Positions 41,026-51,069 of a stretch of 64,000 bases of DNA are shown here, piece by piece; the first letter of the stretch is position 1, and every line of letters starts with the position of its first letter. The stretch is from the NCBI GenBank assembly GCA_044867645.1, contig JBIOVI010000025.1, positions 1 through 64,000 on the forward strand, in the 5' to 3' direction. This stretch comes from VRUE01 sp044867645. GTDB taxonomy: Bacteria; Actinomycetota; Thermoleophilia; Solirubrobacterales; 70-9. Below the pieces are notes generated by a model that saw only the letters and a list, made by a program, of their open reading frames with translations, made no database searches and had not been told where the DNA came from. The translations under genes were made by a program, and so were the position numbers.

Positions 41026-44000
41026 GTGAGAAGCCACGCGAAGGCATCGTTTGCGGGATCGAACTCAGGCCGTGGCGCAAGCCGCCGGTCGCTCCGTCGT
41101 CCCAGCGCGCTTGTCAGCCTGCTCGTGACCCTCTTGGCGGCAGCCTGCCTTCTTCCGGCCTCGGCTTCGGCGATCGAATACCGCACGGTGCTCGAATCGT
41201 TCGGCGCCGACGGTACCTCCTCCAGCTTCTTCGCCTTCCCGGGTGCCCTGGCCTTCGACCAGGGCAACGACCGCCTCTACGCCCTCGACGGGGGAGAAGA
41301 AAAGCTCTACGCCTTCGACTCCTCCACCCCCGGGACCCACACCCCCCTTGGCGGCAACTTCCCATTGAGCGTCCCGGTGGGCGAATTCAACGGCATTGCA
41401 GCCGACGGCTCCACGCACGACTTCTTCTACGCGAATCCGGGCGACAACAAGCTCTACGGCTTCGACCAAAGCGGCACCGCGCTCAGCGGTTTTCCGGTGG
41501 CGGGCTTCAACTTCTCCTGCGGCGCCGCCATCGACTCCTCGGGCAACGTCTGGGTCCCGGAAGCAAACGAAGGAAAGATTCGCGAGTACAGCCCCGCGGG
41601 GGTACTGGTGCAGACGCACCAAACCAACGGCGAACCCTGCCACCTCGCCTTCGACGCAGAAGACAACCTTTACGTCGGCTACTACTACGGCGCGACGAGG
41701 AAGTACACGGCCGGGAGCGGCTACGCCAGCTCGATCGTGATCGACCCCGAATTCACCTCGGCGATGACGGTCGACAAGGCCACTGGCGAAGTCTTCGTCA
41801 TCCACTACAACTACATCAACGCCTGGGACACCGAAGGCGGGTTCCTCTATGAATTCGGCGAACCGCTCGGCGGCGGCTTCGGCGGCATCGCGATCGACGA
41901 AGCGACCGAAGAAGCCTACGTCTCCGACTACGAACACGGTGTGGTCCAAGTCTTCAGCCCACCGGCCTCGCTGCCCAAGCTGACCACCGAACCCGCCAGC
42001 GGCATCACCGCAATCGCGGCGACCGTCAACGGCACGATCAACCCCAAGGGCAAAGCGGTCGAAGACTGCCACTTCGAGGTCATCCCGGCCTCGCAGTTCA
42101 TCGCCAGCAAATACGCGAGTGTGACCGCGGGGCAGAAGTACCCTTGCGTGCCCGCCGCCGCCTCGATCCCGGTCGACTCGAACCCCCACGCGGTCAGCGC
42201 CGACCTCAGCGGTCTCGACCCGGCGTCGACCTACCACTACCGCCTCGTCGCCAAGAACTCGGTCGGCGAAGCCCTCGGGATCGACCGCCGCTTCACCACT
42301 GGCCCGGCGGCGCCCGTGATCTCAGAGCAGTCGATCCAGGCGGTCGGCACCACTGAGGCGACCCTCTCGGCGCAGATCAATCCGCGTGGCGGCGAGACCA
42401 CCTACCGCGTCGAATACGGCACGACCGAAGCCTACGGGCAGAGCAGCGCCGAGAGCGCTCCCATCGGCTTCCCCTCCGACAACGCCAAACACCCCGTCAG
42501 CGTCCAGATCGGCGGCCTCGAGCCCGGCACCGCCTACCACTTCCGCTTCGTCGCCACCAACGAGGTCGACAGCGCCGAGGGAACCGACACCAGCTTTGCC
42601 ACCTACCCGGCGACCACCCCGACCTTCGCCCCCTGTCCCAACGACGGCTTCCGCGTTGGCGCCGGATCGCGCCTGCCCGACTGCCGCGCCTATGAGCAGG
42701 GGACGCCGATCGACAAGCACGGCGCCAACGCCCAGACCGGACCCAGCGCGGTCAGCGCCTCCGGCGACCGCTTCACCTTCCTCTCCAACGGCGGCCTGCC
42801 AGTCAGCGGTGGCCTCTCCGACCTGGTCTCTTTCCTCGCTTCGCGCGGGCCCGAAGGCTGGAGCACCGACGGTTTCCTGCCCCTCGTCAAAGCGGGTAAA
42901 GGAGGAGCGAAGGTCTACGGGGCAGACGAAGACCTCGCCGTCGCCCTGGTGGAAGGCGCGGGGCCAGGCGACGTCGGCAAACAGCTCTTCCTGCGCGACA
43001 GCGAAACGGCGACCTTCGAGCCAACCGGGGTCGTGTCCCAGGATCCCATCTTCCCCAAACTCGTCGGCTTCGCCGCGGATCCTTCGCACCTGGTCTTCCT
43101 GAGCGAAAGACAGCTCCTGCCCAGCGCGCCTGCCGAATGGAGCAATCTCTACGACCTCGACCACGGCGCCCTCACTCTCGTAAACCGCGTCCCCGCCGGC
43201 TCGACGACGAGCTGCGACGACGAGAACGGCCCCGCCTGCGTCGTTCCCCCGAAAGGATCGGCCTATTCCAGCGTAGGGCACGCGATCTCTCGCGACGGCT
43301 CGCGCATCTTCTTCACCGCCAACCTCGCGGAAGAGTCAGCCAACAAAGGCCGAATCTACATGCGCGAGGACGGCGCCAGGACGACCTGGATCTCGGCCTC
43401 GCAGCGCGCGACGCCGGATCCCAACGGCGAGAAGCAGGCCGAACTCGTAGCCATCGCCCCTGACGGCTCCAAGGCCTTCTTCCTCAGCTGCGAGAAGCTG
43501 ACCGACGACTCGACCGCCGTCTCCACCGGGGCCAACTCCTGCCGGACCTCTACCTCCACGCCGACCGGCCTTGTTCCTGACCAAGGCGAGGACCTCTATT
43601 CCTATGACGTCGACACGGGAGAGCTGACCGACCTCACGGTCGACTCTAGTGCCGGCGACCCGTTGGGCGCCGCCGTGCAGAGGGTCTTCGGCGTCTCTGC
43701 GGATGGCTCCTCTGCCTACTTCGTCGCCAATGGCGTGCTTGCTGCCGGCGCCTCGCCAGGTGCATGCAGCCCGTCCAGTGCGAGTGGTGAGTGCAGCCTC
43801 TACGCTTACCACGACGGAGTCACGAGTTTCATCGCCAGGATAACTGGCGATGATCTAAATTTTGGTGATCGTCGCGTAGCCGTGGATGGCAGCGCGTTCT
43901 TCTTCAGCTCGAGGAAAAGCCTCACCGGCTACAACAACGCATCCTCGAGTTGCGCCGGAGGAATCTGCGTTGAGTTCTTCCGCTACAGCGCCCCCGAGGA

Positions 44001-44658
44001 AGATCTGCTCTGCGTCTCATGCATGCCGACTGGGACTCGCCCAAACGATAATGCCAGCCTTGGCACGCAGGGCCAAGCGCTCGCCAAAATCGTCAACAAC
44101 GGCCTCAGCCGCAACCTCTCGGCCGACGGCAACCGCGTCTTCTTCGAGAGCCCCGACGCGTTGGTCCCGGGCGACACCAACAGCGTCAACGACGTCTATG
44201 AGTGGGAGGCGAAGGGAACTGGCAGCTGCGAATCGGAAAGCCAGAACGGCGGCTGCCTTTACCTGATCTCGAGCGGCACCGATCCCGAACCCTCGACCTT
44301 CCTCGGCGCTTCGACGAACGGCGACCACGTCTTTTTCTTCACCTTGCAGAAGCTGGTGCCGGGCGATGAGGACCAGCTGCGCGACGTCTATGACGCCGGC
44401 GTCGGCGCCGGCCTCACCGCGCAGCACACGCTGGCGCCGGCGACCTGCTCGACCACGGCCTGCCAGGCAAACCCGGCGCCGCCAGCCGATCAGACGCCGG
44501 CGAGCGCCACCTTCCAAGGCCCCGGCAACGCCCACTCGCGCGCCAAAGCGCGCAAATGCCCGAAAGGCAAGCGCAAGGTCAGAAGCGGCGGCAAGGTCCG
44601 CTGTCAAAAGGCGAGCAAACAGCACAAACGTCACAACAACCGTGGAGGTTCCAAGTGA
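41026..44658 (+). CDS. giant secreted NHL/beta-propeller and fibronectin-type surface protein
   Basis: 1210 aa. GTG start after AAGGAGAG. A long Arg-rich signal peptide (LVSLLVTLLAAACLLPASASA core, in two parts) is at about 28-49. Then an NHL-like propeller (about 60-310; GALAFDQGNDRLYALDG, GIAIDEATEEAYVSDYEHG), two Fn3-like domains (about 318-525; INPKGKAVEDCHFEV, INPRGGETTYRVEYGTTEAY), and a TolB/WD40-like propeller (about 560-1150; ISRDGSRIFFTANLAEES, APDGSKAFFLSCEKL). The C-terminus is strongly basic (KARKCPKGKRKVRSGGKVRC). Function unknown; such proteins are abundant in Solirubrobacterales. Confidence 0.88.
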   Translation: MRSHAKASFAGSNSGRGASRRSLRRPSALVSLLVTLLAAACLLPASASAIEYRTVLESFGADGTSSSFFAFPGALAFDQGNDRLYALDGGEEKLYAFDSSTPGTHTPLGGNFPLSVPVGEFNGIAADGSTHDFFYANPGDNKLYGFDQSGTALSGFPVAGFNFSCGAAIDSSGNVWVPEANEGKIREYSPAGVLVQTHQTNGEPCHLAFDAEDNLYVGYYYGATRKYTAGSGYASSIVIDPEFTSAMTVDKATGEVFVIHYNYINAWDTEGGFLYEFGEPLGGGFGGIAIDEATEEAYVSDYEHGVVQVFSPPASLPKLTTEPASGITAIAATVNGTINPKGKAVEDCHFEVIPASQFIASKYASVTAGQKYPCVPAAASIPVDSNPHAVSADLSGLDPASTYHYRLVAKNSVGEALGIDRRFTTGPAAPVISEQSIQAVGTTEATLSAQINPRGGETTYRVEYGTTEAYGQSSAESAPIGFPSDNAKHPVSVQIGGLEPGTAYHFRFVATNEVDSAEGTDTSFATYPATTPTFAPCPNDGFRVGAGSRLPDCRAYEQGTPIDKHGANAQTGPSAVSASGDRFTFLSNGGLPVSGGLSDLVSFLASRGPEGWSTDGFLPLVKAGKGGAKVYGADEDLAVALVEGAGPGDVGKQLFLRDSETATFEPTGVVSQDPIFPKLVGFAADPSHLVFLSERQLLPSAPAEWSNLYDLDHGALTLVNRVPAGSTTSCDDENGPACVVPPKGSAYSSVGHAISRDGSRIFFTANLAEESANKGRIYMREDGARTTWISASQRATPDPNGEKQAELVAIAPDGSKAFFLSCEKLTDDSTAVSTGANSCRTSTSTPTGLVPDQGEDLYSYDVDTGELTDLTVDSSAGDPLGAAVQRVFGVSADGSSAYFVANGVLAAGASPGACSPSSASGECSLYAYHDGVTSFIARITGDDLNFGDRRVAVDGSAFFFSSRKSLTGYNNASSSCAGGICVEFFRYSAPEEDLLCVSCMPTGTRPNDNASLGTQGQALAKIVNNGLSRNLSADGNRVFFESPDALVPGDTNSVNDVYEWEAKGTGSCESESQNGGCLYLISSGTDPEPSTFLGASTNGDHVFFFTLQKLVPGDEDQLRDVYDAGVGAGLTAQHTLAPATCSTTACQANPAPPADQTPASATFQGPGNAHSRAKARKCPKGKRKVRSGGKVRCQKASKQHKRHNNRGGSK

Positions 44659-47600
44659 TCTCGGCAAAGCGAGTACTGCTCACCCTGGCCCTGATCGCGC
44701 TGCCGGCGGCGAGTCTGCCGGCCGCAGCTGCAGCGGCGCCGGCGGGGCCCGCCTGGAAGGTCTCGACCAAGATCGTCTCGCCAACCAACTTCACCGCGGG
44801 CGACAACAGCGGCAAAACCGTCTACGCGATCACCGCAACCAACGCCGGCTCCAAAGCCACCCTCGGTCCATTCACGATCACCGACGAGCTGCCCGAGGGG
44901 CTCAGCCTCAACCAGAGCCCACCCTTCGGGAACGAATTCCGCCTGTTCGACGACAGCCAATCCAACGGCATCGACAACGACGTCTTCACCTGCGACAAAG
45001 TCTCGGTCAGCTGCAGTGGTGCCACCGTCGTGCACCCGGGCGATCGCCTCTTCATGATCGTGCCGGTCAACGTCGCACCCGACGCGCCCCCGGTTCTCAC
45101 CAACGAGGTGACGATAACCGGCGGCGGCGCGGTCGCCGACTCCGACAGCGTGCAGAACGCGGTCAGCTCCGAACCCCCGCCCTTCGGCTTGATGAGCTTC
45201 GAGAGTGCGATCCTCGACGCCGGCGGTGCGCCGGAGACTCGCGCCGGCGCCCATCCCTATCAGCTGCGCACCTCGGCTCAGTTCAACACGATCAAGGGAG
45301 GGCCTCCGAGCGAGAACCCGAGGAGCATCGTCGCCGACCTGCCCGCCGGGCTAGTCGTCAACCCCGAAGCGACGACGGTGCGCTGCACCGAGGCCGAACT
45401 CGACATCCAGGTACCAGGCGAAGGATGCCCGGAGGCCTCGGCGATCGGCATGGTCTACGTCAGCCTCGCCGTCGGAACGTCCTTCGCCAACCCGACCTGG
45501 CCCCAGCCCCTCTACAACATGGTGCCGCCGGCGGGCCGCCCGGCCGAGTTCGCCTTCAATACCGCCGGCATCGGCGTCCCGATCCACCTGCTGCCGAAGA
45601 TCCGCAGCGACGGCGACTACGGTCTCACCTCCGAGACGCTCGACGTTCCCGGCTTCGGCAACATGTCTGGCGTCACCGTCGACCTCTGGGGCGACCCCTC
45701 CGATCCCAGCCATGACTTCAGGCGCGGCAACTGCGGGAAAATCTTCGTGTGGAACGCAGCTTGCTCCGTGCCCCCCACCCACACCGCTCTCCTGACGATG
45801 CCGAGCGCCTGCTCGGGGCCGTTGAAAGCCGATTTCTCGGCCAATTCCTGGCAGAGTCCCGCCAGCTTCGTCTCGGCCAGCTCCGAGACGCAGACCGAGG
45901 CCGGCGACCCGGTCGGCGTCAGCGGCTGCGAGAAGCTCAGCTTCAACCCGGCGATCGATACCCAGCTCTCGACCGACCAGGGCGAGACCGGCACGGCCTT
46001 CGATCTCAACGTCGACTTTCCCAACGATGGGCTAGAGGACTTCCGTGCGACCGCCGAATCGATGGCGCAAAAAGTCGTCGTCGCCCTGCCCGAGGGCATG
46101 ACGATCAATCCCTCGGTCGGCGAAGGCCTGGGCTTCTGCAGGCCCGATCAGTACGCCAACGAGAAAACCTTCTCGGTCGACGGCGAGGGCTGCCCCGGCG
46201 ACTCGAAGATCGGCACCCTTCACCTGGAAACGCCGCTGCTCGCCAGGGAGACGATCGAGGGCTCTGTGTATCTGGCCCAGCAGGACGATCCGGCGACGAG
46301 CGCTCCCGGTGCGGAGAACCCCTTCGACACCGACATCGCCATCTACATGGTGCTGCGCAACTCGCTCCGCGGCATCTTGGTCAAGAAGCCGCTGAAAGTG
46401 ATCGCCGACCCGAAAACGGGGCAATTGGTGACCACCCTCGAAGGAATACCTCAATTGCCCTTCAGCCACTTCAACTTCCACTTCAAGGAAGGGGCGAGGG
46501 CTGCGCTGATCTCGCCCGCGGCCTGCGGCAAATACACGACCGAGGCGAAGTTCTATCCCGCCTCGGCTCCCAACAGCCCGAAGACGGTGACCGCCGACTT
46601 CGAAATCGCCAAAGGGGTGAACGGCGGGCCCTGTCCTCCGGGAGGCGTGCTGCCCTTCAAGCCCGGCTTCACGGCTGGCTCGCTCAACAACAACGCCAAG
46701 TCCTACTCGCCGTTCAACATGCGGCTGACGCGCGCAGACGGAGAGCAGGACATGACCAAGTTCTCCTCGATCCTGCCGCCGGGTGTGCTCGGCAAGCTGG
46801 CCGGGGTGAGCAAATGCTCCGATGCCGACATCGCCCTTGCGAGGTCGAAGACCGGGCGCCAGGAGAAGGCAAGCCCTTCGTGTCCCGCCAATTCACAGAT
46901 CGGCCGCACCTATGCCGGCGCCGGAGTTGGAGACTCCTTGACCTACGTCGCAGGCCAGCTCTACCTCGGCGGGCCCTACCACGGCAATCCGTTGAGCGTG
47001 GTCTCGGTGACCTCCGCATTGGCAGGACCCTTCGACGCCGGAACGGTCGTCGTCAGGGAGGCCTTGGACCTGAACCCAGTGACCGCAGAAGTCGAAGTCG
47101 ACGGCGCCGCATCCGATCCGATCCCCCACATCCTCAAAGGGATCGTCTTGAAGGTCAGGGACCTCAGGGTCTACGTCGACAAACCTGAATTCATCGTCAA
47201 CCCGACGAGCTGCGATCCGAGCGCGGCCAAAGCGACCCTCTTCGGCGGCTTCCTCGACGTCTTCAGCGCAGCCGATGACGTCCCGGTTGGACTGCAGACC
47301 CGCTACCAGGCGGCCAACTGCGCGAGTCTCGGCTTCAAGCCGAAGCTCAGCTTGAAGCTGAACGGAGGCACGAAGCGAGGAGACCATCCGGCCTTGAAAG
47401 CGGTCGTCGACGCAAGGCCCGGAGACGCCAACATCGGCGCAGCCGTAGTCACCCTGCCGAACTCGGCCTTCCTCGACCAGGCCCACATCAGAACGATCTG
47501 CACCAGGGTGCAGTACGCGGCAAACGGAGGGGCTGGCGGGGGCTGTCCCAAAGCGGCTCAGTACGGCTACGCAAGGGCATTCACGCCATTGCTCGATGAA

Positions 47601-47933
47601 CCGGTCGAGGGACCCGTCTATCTCAGGTCCTCGAACCACAAACTGCCCGACCTAGTCGCAGCTCTCCATGGCCTCGTAAACGTCGACATCGTCGGCCGGA
47701 TCGACTCCTTCAAAGGCGGCATCAGAAGCTCCTTCGAAAGCGTCCCCGACGCGCCGGTGAGCAAGTTCATCCTCACCATGCAGGGCGGCAAAAAGGGATT
47801 GGTTGTCAACAGCCGCAATCTCTGCGCCGGCAAGAACAGGGCCAGCGCCCAGTTCACCGGCCAGAATGGTGCGCCGCATGACTTCAGGCCCGTGATGAAG
47901 GCGAGCTGCGGGGGCAAGAGGAAGAAGAGGTAG
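44655..47933 (+). CDS. giant secreted DUF11-like protein
   Basis: 1092 aa from GTG 44655, overlapping the upstream stop. The signal peptide is RVLLTLALIALPAASLPAAA. A DUF11-like domain follows (about 30-170; WKVSTKIVSPTNFTAGDNSG), then several beta-rich modules with paired Cys and recurring VNPEATTVRC, INPSVGEGLGFC and VNPTSCD phrases that look like repeats of one about 150-residue unit. The end is basic (GKRKKR). Coupled translation with the NHL protein suggests that the two act together on the cell surface. There is no enzyme motif. Confidence 0.87.
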   Translation: MISAKRVLLTLALIALPAASLPAAAAAAPAGPAWKVSTKIVSPTNFTAGDNSGKTVYAITATNAGSKATLGPFTITDELPEGLSLNQSPPFGNEFRLFDDSQSNGIDNDVFTCDKVSVSCSGATVVHPGDRLFMIVPVNVAPDAPPVLTNEVTITGGGAVADSDSVQNAVSSEPPPFGLMSFESAILDAGGAPETRAGAHPYQLRTSAQFNTIKGGPPSENPRSIVADLPAGLVVNPEATTVRCTEAELDIQVPGEGCPEASAIGMVYVSLAVGTSFANPTWPQPLYNMVPPAGRPAEFAFNTAGIGVPIHLLPKIRSDGDYGLTSETLDVPGFGNMSGVTVDLWGDPSDPSHDFRRGNCGKIFVWNAACSVPPTHTALLTMPSACSGPLKADFSANSWQSPASFVSASSETQTEAGDPVGVSGCEKLSFNPAIDTQLSTDQGETGTAFDLNVDFPNDGLEDFRATAESMAQKVVVALPEGMTINPSVGEGLGFCRPDQYANEKTFSVDGEGCPGDSKIGTLHLETPLLARETIEGSVYLAQQDDPATSAPGAENPFDTDIAIYMVLRNSLRGILVKKPLKVIADPKTGQLVTTLEGIPQLPFSHFNFHFKEGARAALISPAACGKYTTEAKFYPASAPNSPKTVTADFEIAKGVNGGPCPPGGVLPFKPGFTAGSLNNNAKSYSPFNMRLTRADGEQDMTKFSSILPPGVLGKLAGVSKCSDADIALARSKTGRQEKASPSCPANSQIGRTYAGAGVGDSLTYVAGQLYLGGPYHGNPLSVVSVTSALAGPFDAGTVVVREALDLNPVTAEVEVDGAASDPIPHILKGIVLKVRDLRVYVDKPEFIVNPTSCDPSAAKATLFGGFLDVFSAADDVPVGLQTRYQAANCASLGFKPKLSLKLNGGTKRGDHPALKAVVDARPGDANIGAAVVTLPNSAFLDQAHIRTICTRVQYAANGGAGGGCPKAAQYGYARAFTPLLDEPVEGPVYLRSSNHKLPDLVAALHGLVNVDIVGRIDSFKGGIRSSFESVPDAPVSKFILTMQGGKKGLVVNSRNLCAGKNRASAQFTGQNGAPHDFRPVMKASCGGKRKKR

Positions 47934-47951
47934 GCGTAGGCTCGGTAGCCG

Positions 47952-48560
47952 ATGCAGGCGACCGAGAGTAGCCCGATGCGCCGCCTGCCGCCGGGCTCCC
48001 ACGGGATCCCGGCGGACGTCGTCGCGCGCAACCAGCGCGAACGGCTGGTCGCGGCGATGGCCGAGATCTGCGCGGAGATGGGGTATGCCGAGGCGTCGGT
48101 GGCGATGGTCGCGCAGCGAGCGGGCGTCTCCTCGGTCACCTTCTACAAGCAGTTCGCCGGCAAGCGCGACTGCGTGCTTGCCGCTCATCGACAGCTGCTG
48201 GGACGGCTGCTCGAAGAGGTCGATCGGCGTCGTGAAGCCGAGAGTGGGACGGAGGCGAAGGGGCGTGCGGCGATCCGCACCGCTCTGGCGCTGTTCGCCG
48301 CCGACGCACCGTCGGCGCGCCTGCTGACGGTCGAGATCCTCGCCGCGGGAGAGGAGGGCGCGAAGCGCCACGACGCGGCGGTCGACGGTTTTGCTCGGCG
48401 TCTACGCACCGAGCGCCACGACGCTCCGCTGTCCACCGCCGAGTGGGTCCGGGCCGCCGGCTTGCTGGCGCTGGTCGGCAAGCTCGTCGTCGCGGGGGAA
48501 GCCGCTCGCCTACCCGAGCTCGAGGACGAGCTGATGGCGACTGTTTTGCCGCATAGCTGA
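47952..48560 (+). CDS. TetR-family transcriptional regulator (array-type, separate)
   Basis: A 202-aa regulator with the same arm as the array 33-40 kb (MRRLPPGSHGIPADVVARNQ, RERLVAAMAEICAEMGYAEA) and HTH MVAQRAGVSSVTFYKQFAGK. ATG 47976 is an alternative start. It follows the giant secreted proteins by 18 bases and might regulate them. The C-terminal domain is short and lacks the LLPDLV...PYLG block. Confidence 0.87.
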   Translation: MQATESSPMRRLPPGSHGIPADVVARNQRERLVAAMAEICAEMGYAEASVAMVAQRAGVSSVTFYKQFAGKRDCVLAAHRQLLGRLLEEVDRRREAESGTEAKGRAAIRTALALFAADAPSARLLTVEILAAGEEGAKRHDAAVDGFARRLRTERHDAPLSTAEWVRAAGLLALVGKLVVAGEAARLPELEDELMATVLPHS

Positions 48561-48617
48561 CGCAAAGAATTTTCATCCGGCGTGCACGCGCAACGTTTTG
48601 TCTTCTAGCATGGCATC

Positions 48618-48824
48618 ATGGAGACGATGAGGAAGAGCTGGACCGACGAGCGGTTGGACGACTTGTCCGCCAAGGTGGACAGCGGCTTCGCCAGGGTCGA
48701 TGCAGAGCTGCGCGCTGTCAACGCTCGGTTCGACGCACTCCAACGCACAATGCTTCAGATCGGTGGTGGAGTGATCGCCGCGCTGACCGCCGGCTTCGCG
48801 GGTGTGATCGCCACGCAGCTCTAG
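48618..48824 (+). CDS. small coiled-coil membrane protein
   Basis: 68 aa: a heptad-like helix (LDDLSAKVDSGFARVDAELR, AVNARFDALQRTML) followed by one C-terminal membrane helix (IGGGVIAALTAGFAGVIAT). Similar small tail-anchored coiled-coil proteins occur widely in actinobacteria without known function. Confidence 0.7.
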   Translation: METMRKSWTDERLDDLSAKVDSGFARVDAELRAVNARFDALQRTMLQIGGGVIAALTAGFAGVIATQL

Positions 48825-48833
48825 GCAGGCGAG

Positions 48834-49829
48834 CTAAGTCCGGAACTCGACCCAGAGGGGGTAATGGTCGGAGATGTGCCAGGACTTCTCCTGGGCGGCC
48901 ATCTCCTCGAGCAGGTGCTTGGTCCACTCGAAGCGGCCGGCGTGGCCGGGGCCCTCGTAGGCGAGGGTCAACTGCGCCCGGCCTTTCTCGGTGAACCAGG
49001 CGATCTGGTCGTAGTAGTGCTCGGCTCCCGGTTTGTCGGAGACCGTTCGCGAGAGTCCCTGCAGCTCCGCTGGCGGCTCGAGGCCGGTCGAAGTCAGCGC
49101 TTTGAAGTTCGGATCGTCTTTGCGGTCGACGTTGAAGTCACCGAGGCAGATCAGGTTCTGGTTGTAGTCCTCGGCGGTCCGCTTCGCCCACTCGGCCAGC
49201 CACTCGGCGATCGCCTGCAGCTCGCCGGTCCGCTCCGCCGCCTCGGAGCCGTAGATCACGTGCAGCGTGATGAGGATGAAGGTCTGCCCGCCGGAGACGA
49301 AGCTGACCGCGTAGGGAGTGCGGACGAACTGCTCGCGCAGGGCGCCCTCCGCGATCTTGCCGCTCTTCAGCCACTCGTCGGGCACGACCAGCTCGGCCGC
49401 CAGCCCCGAGGGACGCACCCGCCGCGTGTCGAAGACGAAGGCGAGGCGCTCGCCGTTGCCGACCGGGGGCGGGTTGACGTCGGTCAGGATCAGTCCCCAT
49501 TCGGGCCCCAGCGCCTTCAGCACGTGGCGCAACGCCCGCAGGTTCGCCCGCGCCTCCTGGATCGCGATCACGTCGAAGCGCGAGAGGATCTCCGCGATCG
49601 CCAGGGCGTCCGCGAGGTTGCGCTTCGGGCTGTCTTTCGTCCCCCGCTCCCAGCTGTCGGAAAGATCGCCGAAGGCACGGATGTTCCAGGTGGCGACCAG
49701 CAGGTTGCGATCGAGGTCCTTGGACGGCAGCTCGGCGTCGAGGCCGTCTTCCAGCTGCGCCAGCTCACCTCTGGTCGCCGCCGGCGGTTCGAGGATCGCC
49801 GGGTTGTCTCTCAGCTCGAGCGCAGGCAT
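48834..49829 (-). CDS. endonuclease/exonuclease/phosphatase (EEP) family protein
   Basis: A 331-aa EEP enzyme: NLLVATWNIRAFGDL (metal Asn), VIAIQEARANLRAL (Glu), ICLGDFNVDRKDDP (Asp/Asn) and ISDHYPLWVEF (catalytic Asp-His). No signal peptide, so it is cytoplasmic. The substrate (DNA, RNA or phospho-ester) cannot be decided. Three bases separate it from the tyrosinase C-terminal domain gene, so it is probably in the same operon. Confidence 0.88.
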   Translation of the reverse strand: MPALELRDNPAILEPPAATRGELAQLEDGLDAELPSKDLDRNLLVATWNIRAFGDLSDSWERGTKDSPKRNLADALAIAEILSRFDVIAIQEARANLRALRHVLKALGPEWGLILTDVNPPPVGNGERLAFVFDTRRVRPSGLAAELVVPDEWLKSGKIAEGALREQFVRTPYAVSFVSGGQTFILITLHVIYGSEAAERTGELQAIAEWLAEWAKRTAEDYNQNLICLGDFNVDRKDDPNFKALTSTGLEPPAELQGLSRTVSDKPGAEHYYDQIAWFTEKGRAQLTLAYEGPGHAGRFEWTKHLLEEMAAQEKSWHISDHYPLWVEFRT

Positions 49830-49832
49830 CGC

Positions 49833-50276
49833 TTAGGCATAGGTGAGGAGTCGCAGGCGGGAGAACTCGAGCGCTTTCAGGACTTGTCCCTCCGGCCCTC
49901 GGGCGACGACGTCGACGGGCGCCTTGCCTTTGCCGGCCGCGACCAGCCGCTCGACCGCCGCGGTCACGGTGACGATCCGGACTCCCGGCTCGAGATGATG
50001 AGGCAAGCGGAAGTCGAAGGGGTCGCGGTCGTGGAGCACCTCGCAATGGCCCTCTTCGCCATAGCACCGGTCGTGGCCGAAGACGAAGAAAGAGCCGGCG
50101 TAGGCGGGATGGTCGGTCCCGGCGTCGCGTCTCAGATTGCGCGGAGCGCCGATGAAGATCCTGGCCTCGAACGAGTCCCCGGAATGGTCGACGTCGTAGA
50201 AGACGAGGTCCACCCGGTCGAAGCTGTGCTCGGGGTCGGGCAGCTCCAGCGGTTTGCTGTGGAAGCGGTCAACCAC
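49833..50276 (-). CDS. tyrosinase-associated C-terminal domain protein
   Basis: A 147-aa beta-rich protein from GTG 50276: VDLVFYDVDHSGDSFEARIF, then YAGSFFVFGHDRCYGEEGHC. The latter resembles the C-terminal domain that covers the active site in larger tyrosinases and polyphenol oxidases. Here it is a separate gene that overlaps the tyrosinase stop by 8 bases. It may act as a shield or copper-transfer partner; alternatively the two are one gene split by a frameshift near 50,275. Confidence 0.68.
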   Translation of the reverse strand: MVDRFHSKPLELPDPEHSFDRVDLVFYDVDHSGDSFEARIFIGAPRNLRRDAGTDHPAYAGSFFVFGHDRCYGEEGHCEVLHDRDPFDFRLPHHLEPGVRIVTVTAAVERLVAAGKGKAPVDVVARGPEGQVLKALEFSRLRLLTYA

Positions 50277-51069
50277 GGCGCGTTCCCGGGACGGCGGCCG
50301 TACCGGCCGCGTAGTCGTAGCCGAGACCGGTGATGTCGAGCGTTTGGCGCACCGTCATCTCGAACGGAGGGAGGGCCAGGTCGAGGTAGCTTCGCGGCAG
50401 TTTGGCGCCTGGATGGTCGAGCTGCCACAGGTACCAGACCCGGTCGATCATGCAGTGGTGCGCCCAGAAGACTGGGTCGTAGGCGGAGGTCGCAATGCTG
50501 CCCATCGTCCCGCCGACCCAGCCGTGGACGCCGTTGTGGATGCTCTCCAGCTGGTTCTGGAAGGTGAAGTAGTCGCGGTTTCGCCGCACCTGCGTCACCT
50601 GCCCGGGAGTTGGCAGCCAGCTCGGGTCGCCCGGCTGCCGCCAGGTTCGTTTCTCTTGCGGCTCGCGCCTGCCGGCGGGCTGGATCGGCGAGGAGGCGAG
50701 CGGGTTTTTCCTGCCCTCCGCGGTGCGGGCCCTGGCGTAGGCCGGCGGCAATCCCTGGGCGTGGTCTTTGGTCCAGTCCCACCAGGGCAGGGTCACGCCC
50801 GGGACGCGATCCTGCAGTGCCTTCTCGAAGAAGTAGAGGTAGGCGCGGTGCCAGGGCAGGAAGATCTGGCTTCCGTGCTGGCAGTAGGCCGGCAACGGCA
50901 GGCCGTGGATGCCTGCCCAGTACTGGTAGCCGCGATCGTCGCCGATCCCCTGGGCCAGCGTCACCGCCTGGCGCAGGTCGGCGAGCTGTCCCTGGCTGAG
51001 CCGCCGGGCGCTGCGCCGGTGGCGGAGGCTGACGGCCGCCCGCGTCGCGCTCGGCGAGGCGGTGCTCAT
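50269..51069 (-). CDS. tyrosinase (type 3 copper enzyme)
   Basis: A 266-aa tyrosinase that oxidises phenols to quinones. CuA ligands are in YWAGIHGLPL, YCQHGSQIF and PWHRAYLYFF; CuB ligands are in NGVHGWVGG (VHGW) and DPVFWAHHCMIDRVWYLWQ. No Tat or Sec signal peptide is seen; the N-terminus is MSTASPSATRAAVSLRHRR. The length covers only the catalytic domain; a C-terminal domain is encoded separately next to it. Start ATG overlaps the stop of a small upstream membrane ORF. Confidence 0.92.
   Translation of the reverse strand: MSTASPSATRAAVSLRHRRSARRLSQGQLADLRQAVTLAQGIGDDRGYQYWAGIHGLPLPAYCQHGSQIFLPWHRAYLYFFEKALQDRVPGVTLPWWDWTKDHAQGLPPAYARARTAEGRKNPLASSPIQPAGRREPQEKRTWRQPGDPSWLPTPGQVTQVRRNRDYFTFQNQLESIHNGVHGWVGGTMGSIATSAYDPVFWAHHCMIDRVWYLWQLDHPGAKLPRSYLDLALPPFEMTVRQTLDITGLGYDYAAGTAAVPGTRRG

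Noticed and set aside
45749..47188. A 479-aa frame inside the DUF11-like gene
   Set aside because: High-GC shadow with no domain; the main frame has a signal peptide and repeated modules.
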